Shown here: one piece after another, positions 61,683 to 64,000 of the stretch
How the letters are laid out: each line of letters opens with the position of its first letter
How positions within the stretch are numbered: the first letter of the stretch is position 1
Assembly (NCBI GenBank): GCA_025765615.1
Contig: JAIVFJ010000107.1
Span: 62,001 to 126,000, forward strand
Source: Zopfochytrium polystomum
Taxonomy: Eukaryota > Chytridiomycota > Chytridiomycetes > Chytridiales > Chytridiaceae
Length of the DNA: 64,000 nt
Reading direction: 5' to 3'
Made by a program: the position numbers and the translations under genes
The notes under the pieces: model-generated
The model's database searches: none
The model's input: only the letters and a program-made list of their open reading frames with translations
What the model was told of the DNA's origin: nothing

Positions 61683-62723
61683 TCAACCAGCAACGCTCTC
61701 GCGCTTCTTGAACCCGCCAAAGACTTTGGAAAGAGACTCTTTCAAAGACGGCTTGGGGGGAGCCGTCGCACTTGCAGAAGCTCCTGATGCATTCGACTCG
61801 TCATCGCCGCCCGCACAGGAGCCATTCACCACCGCGGGAGCTGATGGCATGACCAGTTGAGCTCCTCCGGTATTGGGAGCCAGCACCGCAGCCGGACCGG
61901 CAGCGACGTTAGGGGATACAGAGCGCTTCGAGAGGAACGACATCTTAGTGGTCTTCTTCGTCCACATACGTTTGTAAGTATCTACTAGGTATGAAAGCTG
62001 AACGGTGTTAAATGCGCCACGGCGTCGGCGACGAATGAATTCTACTGCGTCTAAAGGGGCCATCCCAGCTTCGATGAAACAAATCGCCACCAGGACAGGA
62101 GCGCGTCCCAGTCCTGCAACACAATGGACTGCCTACGAAGGGGACAAGCCATTAGATTCAAACTGCTTATCTGAAGTTGAAAAAACTGAACCTACGATGG
62201 CCGGAATACTGGGGTCAGTGTCGCCTGTATAGTTAGAGGCACCCCCAATTCCCCCAGGGAATTTTTCATCGCATAAAGCAAGGAAGTTCTGAATGACTGC
62301 TGTCGGCGGGATGCTACCATCCGGAAAAGGCGAGTCCGCCACGCGAATCCCATTGGCCACACAGTAGTCTTTGTTGTACGTGGGTTCGCACACACGGACT
62401 ATATCAGTGACGCCGCGGGATTTGAGCTCCTCCACATAAAAAGGGAGCGTCGTGTCGGTAGGGCAATCGAATACGACGAAACGCATGTTTCGGTACTCAA
62501 TTGATGTCATGACCCGAGAGAACGGGATGGTTCTTGTGGGCATCTTCGAGTTGGAGGTCTCTGAGTGGGTTGGAGAGGGCCGCCGAACGGGGTTGGGAGA
62601 TGAGGGGGTAGGTGCAGTAACTGTTGAGATAGAGCCGTTCGCGGCGGGGCCGGCGGGGCCAACGGAGTTTGACGAAGATACGGTGTCTCTGATTTCAGGG
62701 GCAGGGGTGGCGTCGACAGACAT
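61683..62723 (-). CDS. PRL/PTP4A-type dual-specificity phosphatase
   Basis: Two exons, 62723-62196 and 62132-61683, join in phase to give 325 residues. The phosphatase core (about residues 75-225) matches the PRL family: [47 protein letters not shown] (general acid Asp), the P-loop [12 protein letters not shown] with catalytic Cys and Arg, and [18 protein letters not shown]. PRLs are normally ~170 residues ending in a CAAX box. This protein has a ~75-residue Ser/Pro/Ala-rich N-terminal extension and ~95 extra C-terminal residues ending KKRESVAG, so the prenylation signal is missing. The basic tail could substitute for membrane attachment (inference). Confidence 0.93.
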
Positions 62724-63718
62724 GGAAGGAAGAGCTTGTGGGCAGTAAATTCTAGCTCTCCTCGATAAGGTCGGTGGAAAGCTGGCGTGCAACCGAGTGT
62801 TAACGTATGCGGATGTGGGCAGGTAAATTGGTAGCAAGGTTTGATCGAGGTAGATTTTTCTGGGCGAGGGCAATTATCTGTGAAGACAACATTTAATACT
62901 GGGTGGTGCAAACAAGAGCGAGAAACACAAACCCTGGATCAAGTCCGGCGGCAATAACAAGAATCAGTGGAGAAGATCGGTGAACAACGAAGTCGGTTGT
63001 GTTGAAAATCACGCTTCCAGCGCAAGCAAAGTACAGGTTCGCAGTTGAGGGCTGACTAGAAGGATCGTCTGTCATTCGTGGAAACGCCGATTACAGCCGA
63101 GAATGAATTTTGAAGGTGACGTCGGTAGTGACACAGAAAGAACAAATAGGATCTGTCCTTCCGATGATTAGCGGTGATAAGCGGTTCGCCCGGGAAGTTT
63201 GCAACCGATCGCGGCAAAAGGAGGTCTGGGGAAACTCTTTTTGTGCGCTTTGGGCCCTGCTCGTTGTTTGTTAGTGAGTGCTGAGGCAGCAGCAAAAGAA
63301 TGGAATCAACCGTAAAATCGTTCCGCAGAAGAGAACAATACAGGCAAAGAGCTTCTGGAGGCGAAAAAACAGGGAGGAAGGGGCAACGAGCAAAGATAGG
63401 GCCGATATGCACACTGAGGAGATCGGTAGCGGGCACTGCCGGGGCATGTGCGCTATCTATGCACGGGGTGGCGGATGGATGGAATGGTCGCTCGGCAGAG
63501 AATGGAGGGAGAAAGAAGAAGATGCGGCGTTCTGGAGAGGCGAAGAGTTCGGAAACGGGCCGTAAAATGGTTGTTACCTGTGTTGGAAAGTCGCGCGAGG
63601 TTGGGACGCCGGTTTTGGGGATGTCGAGAGTTGGGGAGGGCAAAGGGGGGGAAGCAGGACAGGCAAGGCAAGGCAGGCAGAAGTGTGATTCGCAACGTAA
63701 GATTTGATTGCACCGCGG

Positions 63719-63753
<35 letters not shown>

Positions 63754-64000
63754 CCCTTCTTTTTCTTCTTTTCTCTCTCGCTCGCTCTTGCTTTTTCTTT
63801 TTCTTTCTTTTCGCAATCTGTCATTTTTTCCCAGTCACTTCCCCACCAAACAAAAAAGAACAAGGAGAAAGGCAAAACGAGAAAATTTTTTTTCCTGAAC
63901 AACTTTCACATCCCCTCCTCCAAGGCATCAGCGTTTTCTGTTGATGTCGATCCATTGTGACGAGGAGCAAAAAATAAGAAAATTAGAAAAACTTAAAAAA
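62724..64000. other. PRL upstream region and right edge
   Basis: No clear gene. A minus-strand 60-codon frame (63075-62893, MTDDPSSQPSTANLYFACAG) lies just upstream of the phosphatase and could be an upstream ORF or a separate exon. A CT microsatellite lies at 63719-63746, followed by a pyrimidine-rich stretch to 63820. Confidence 0.4.

Overview
This 64 kb window is eukaryotic and almost certainly fungal. The genes are split by short GT-AG introns (about 50-150 bp). One encodes a WOPR (Gti1/Pac2) regulator, a fungus-restricted family. There is also a slicer-type Argonaute and a CUL2-like cullin. Very GC-rich, alanine/proline-rich reading frames sit in sequence full of homopolymers, CT/CA/GA microsatellites and AT-richer repeat-laden spacers. 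An early-diverging zoosporic (chytrid-like) fungus fits best, but that placement is inference.

Layout. 0-34 kb is mainly unique and gene-rich: the 3' part of ALG1 (+); a cullin (-); an acidic orphan (+); an OTU/UIM protein (-); a secreted lysine-rich protein (-); WDR43/UTP5 (-); CDC48/p97 (-); a membrane or GPI-type orphan (-); a four-TM RING-H2 ligase (-); and a secreted glycine-rich orphan with very small exons (+). 34-48 kb holds one gene, the WOPR regulator (+), flanked by interspersed repeats. 48-52.7 kb holds Argonaute and an EEF1AKMT4-like methyltransferase, both minus. 53-60.4 kb is a nest of transposable-element material. 61.7-62.7 kb holds a PRL-type phosphatase (-).

Functional threads. 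Four genes belong to the ubiquitin system: a cullin scaffold, a possibly inactive OTU protein with ubiquitin-interacting motifs, the CDC48 segregase and a membrane RING ligase. ALG1 acts in N-glycan precursor synthesis and WDR43 in small-subunit ribosome assembly. No operon-like organisation is expected or seen.

Mobile DNA is the most informative part. A complete, apparently recent LTR retrotransposon (55821-59724) has identical 328 bp LTRs and a 5 bp target duplication. It encodes gag, protease, integrase and a chromodomain but has no reverse transcriptase or RNase H. Its LTR carries a perfect seven-unit heat-shock-element array upstream of the TATA box. Its primer-binding site is complementary to the predicted 5' end of its own transcript (Tf1-like self-priming). 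A second family of ~410 bp solo-LTR-like elements (TG...CA ends, 5 bp duplications) has five copies; two lie head to head as a large palindrome, and one is split by a 1386 bp terminal-inverted-repeat element with a 4 bp duplication.

Four conserved genes (cullin, WDR43, CDC48, RING) each show one apparent single-base frame break. This points to consensus errors in the assembly more than to four decayed genes. Exon boundaries were set by hand from splice sites, reading phase and protein-family similarity. No search was run.
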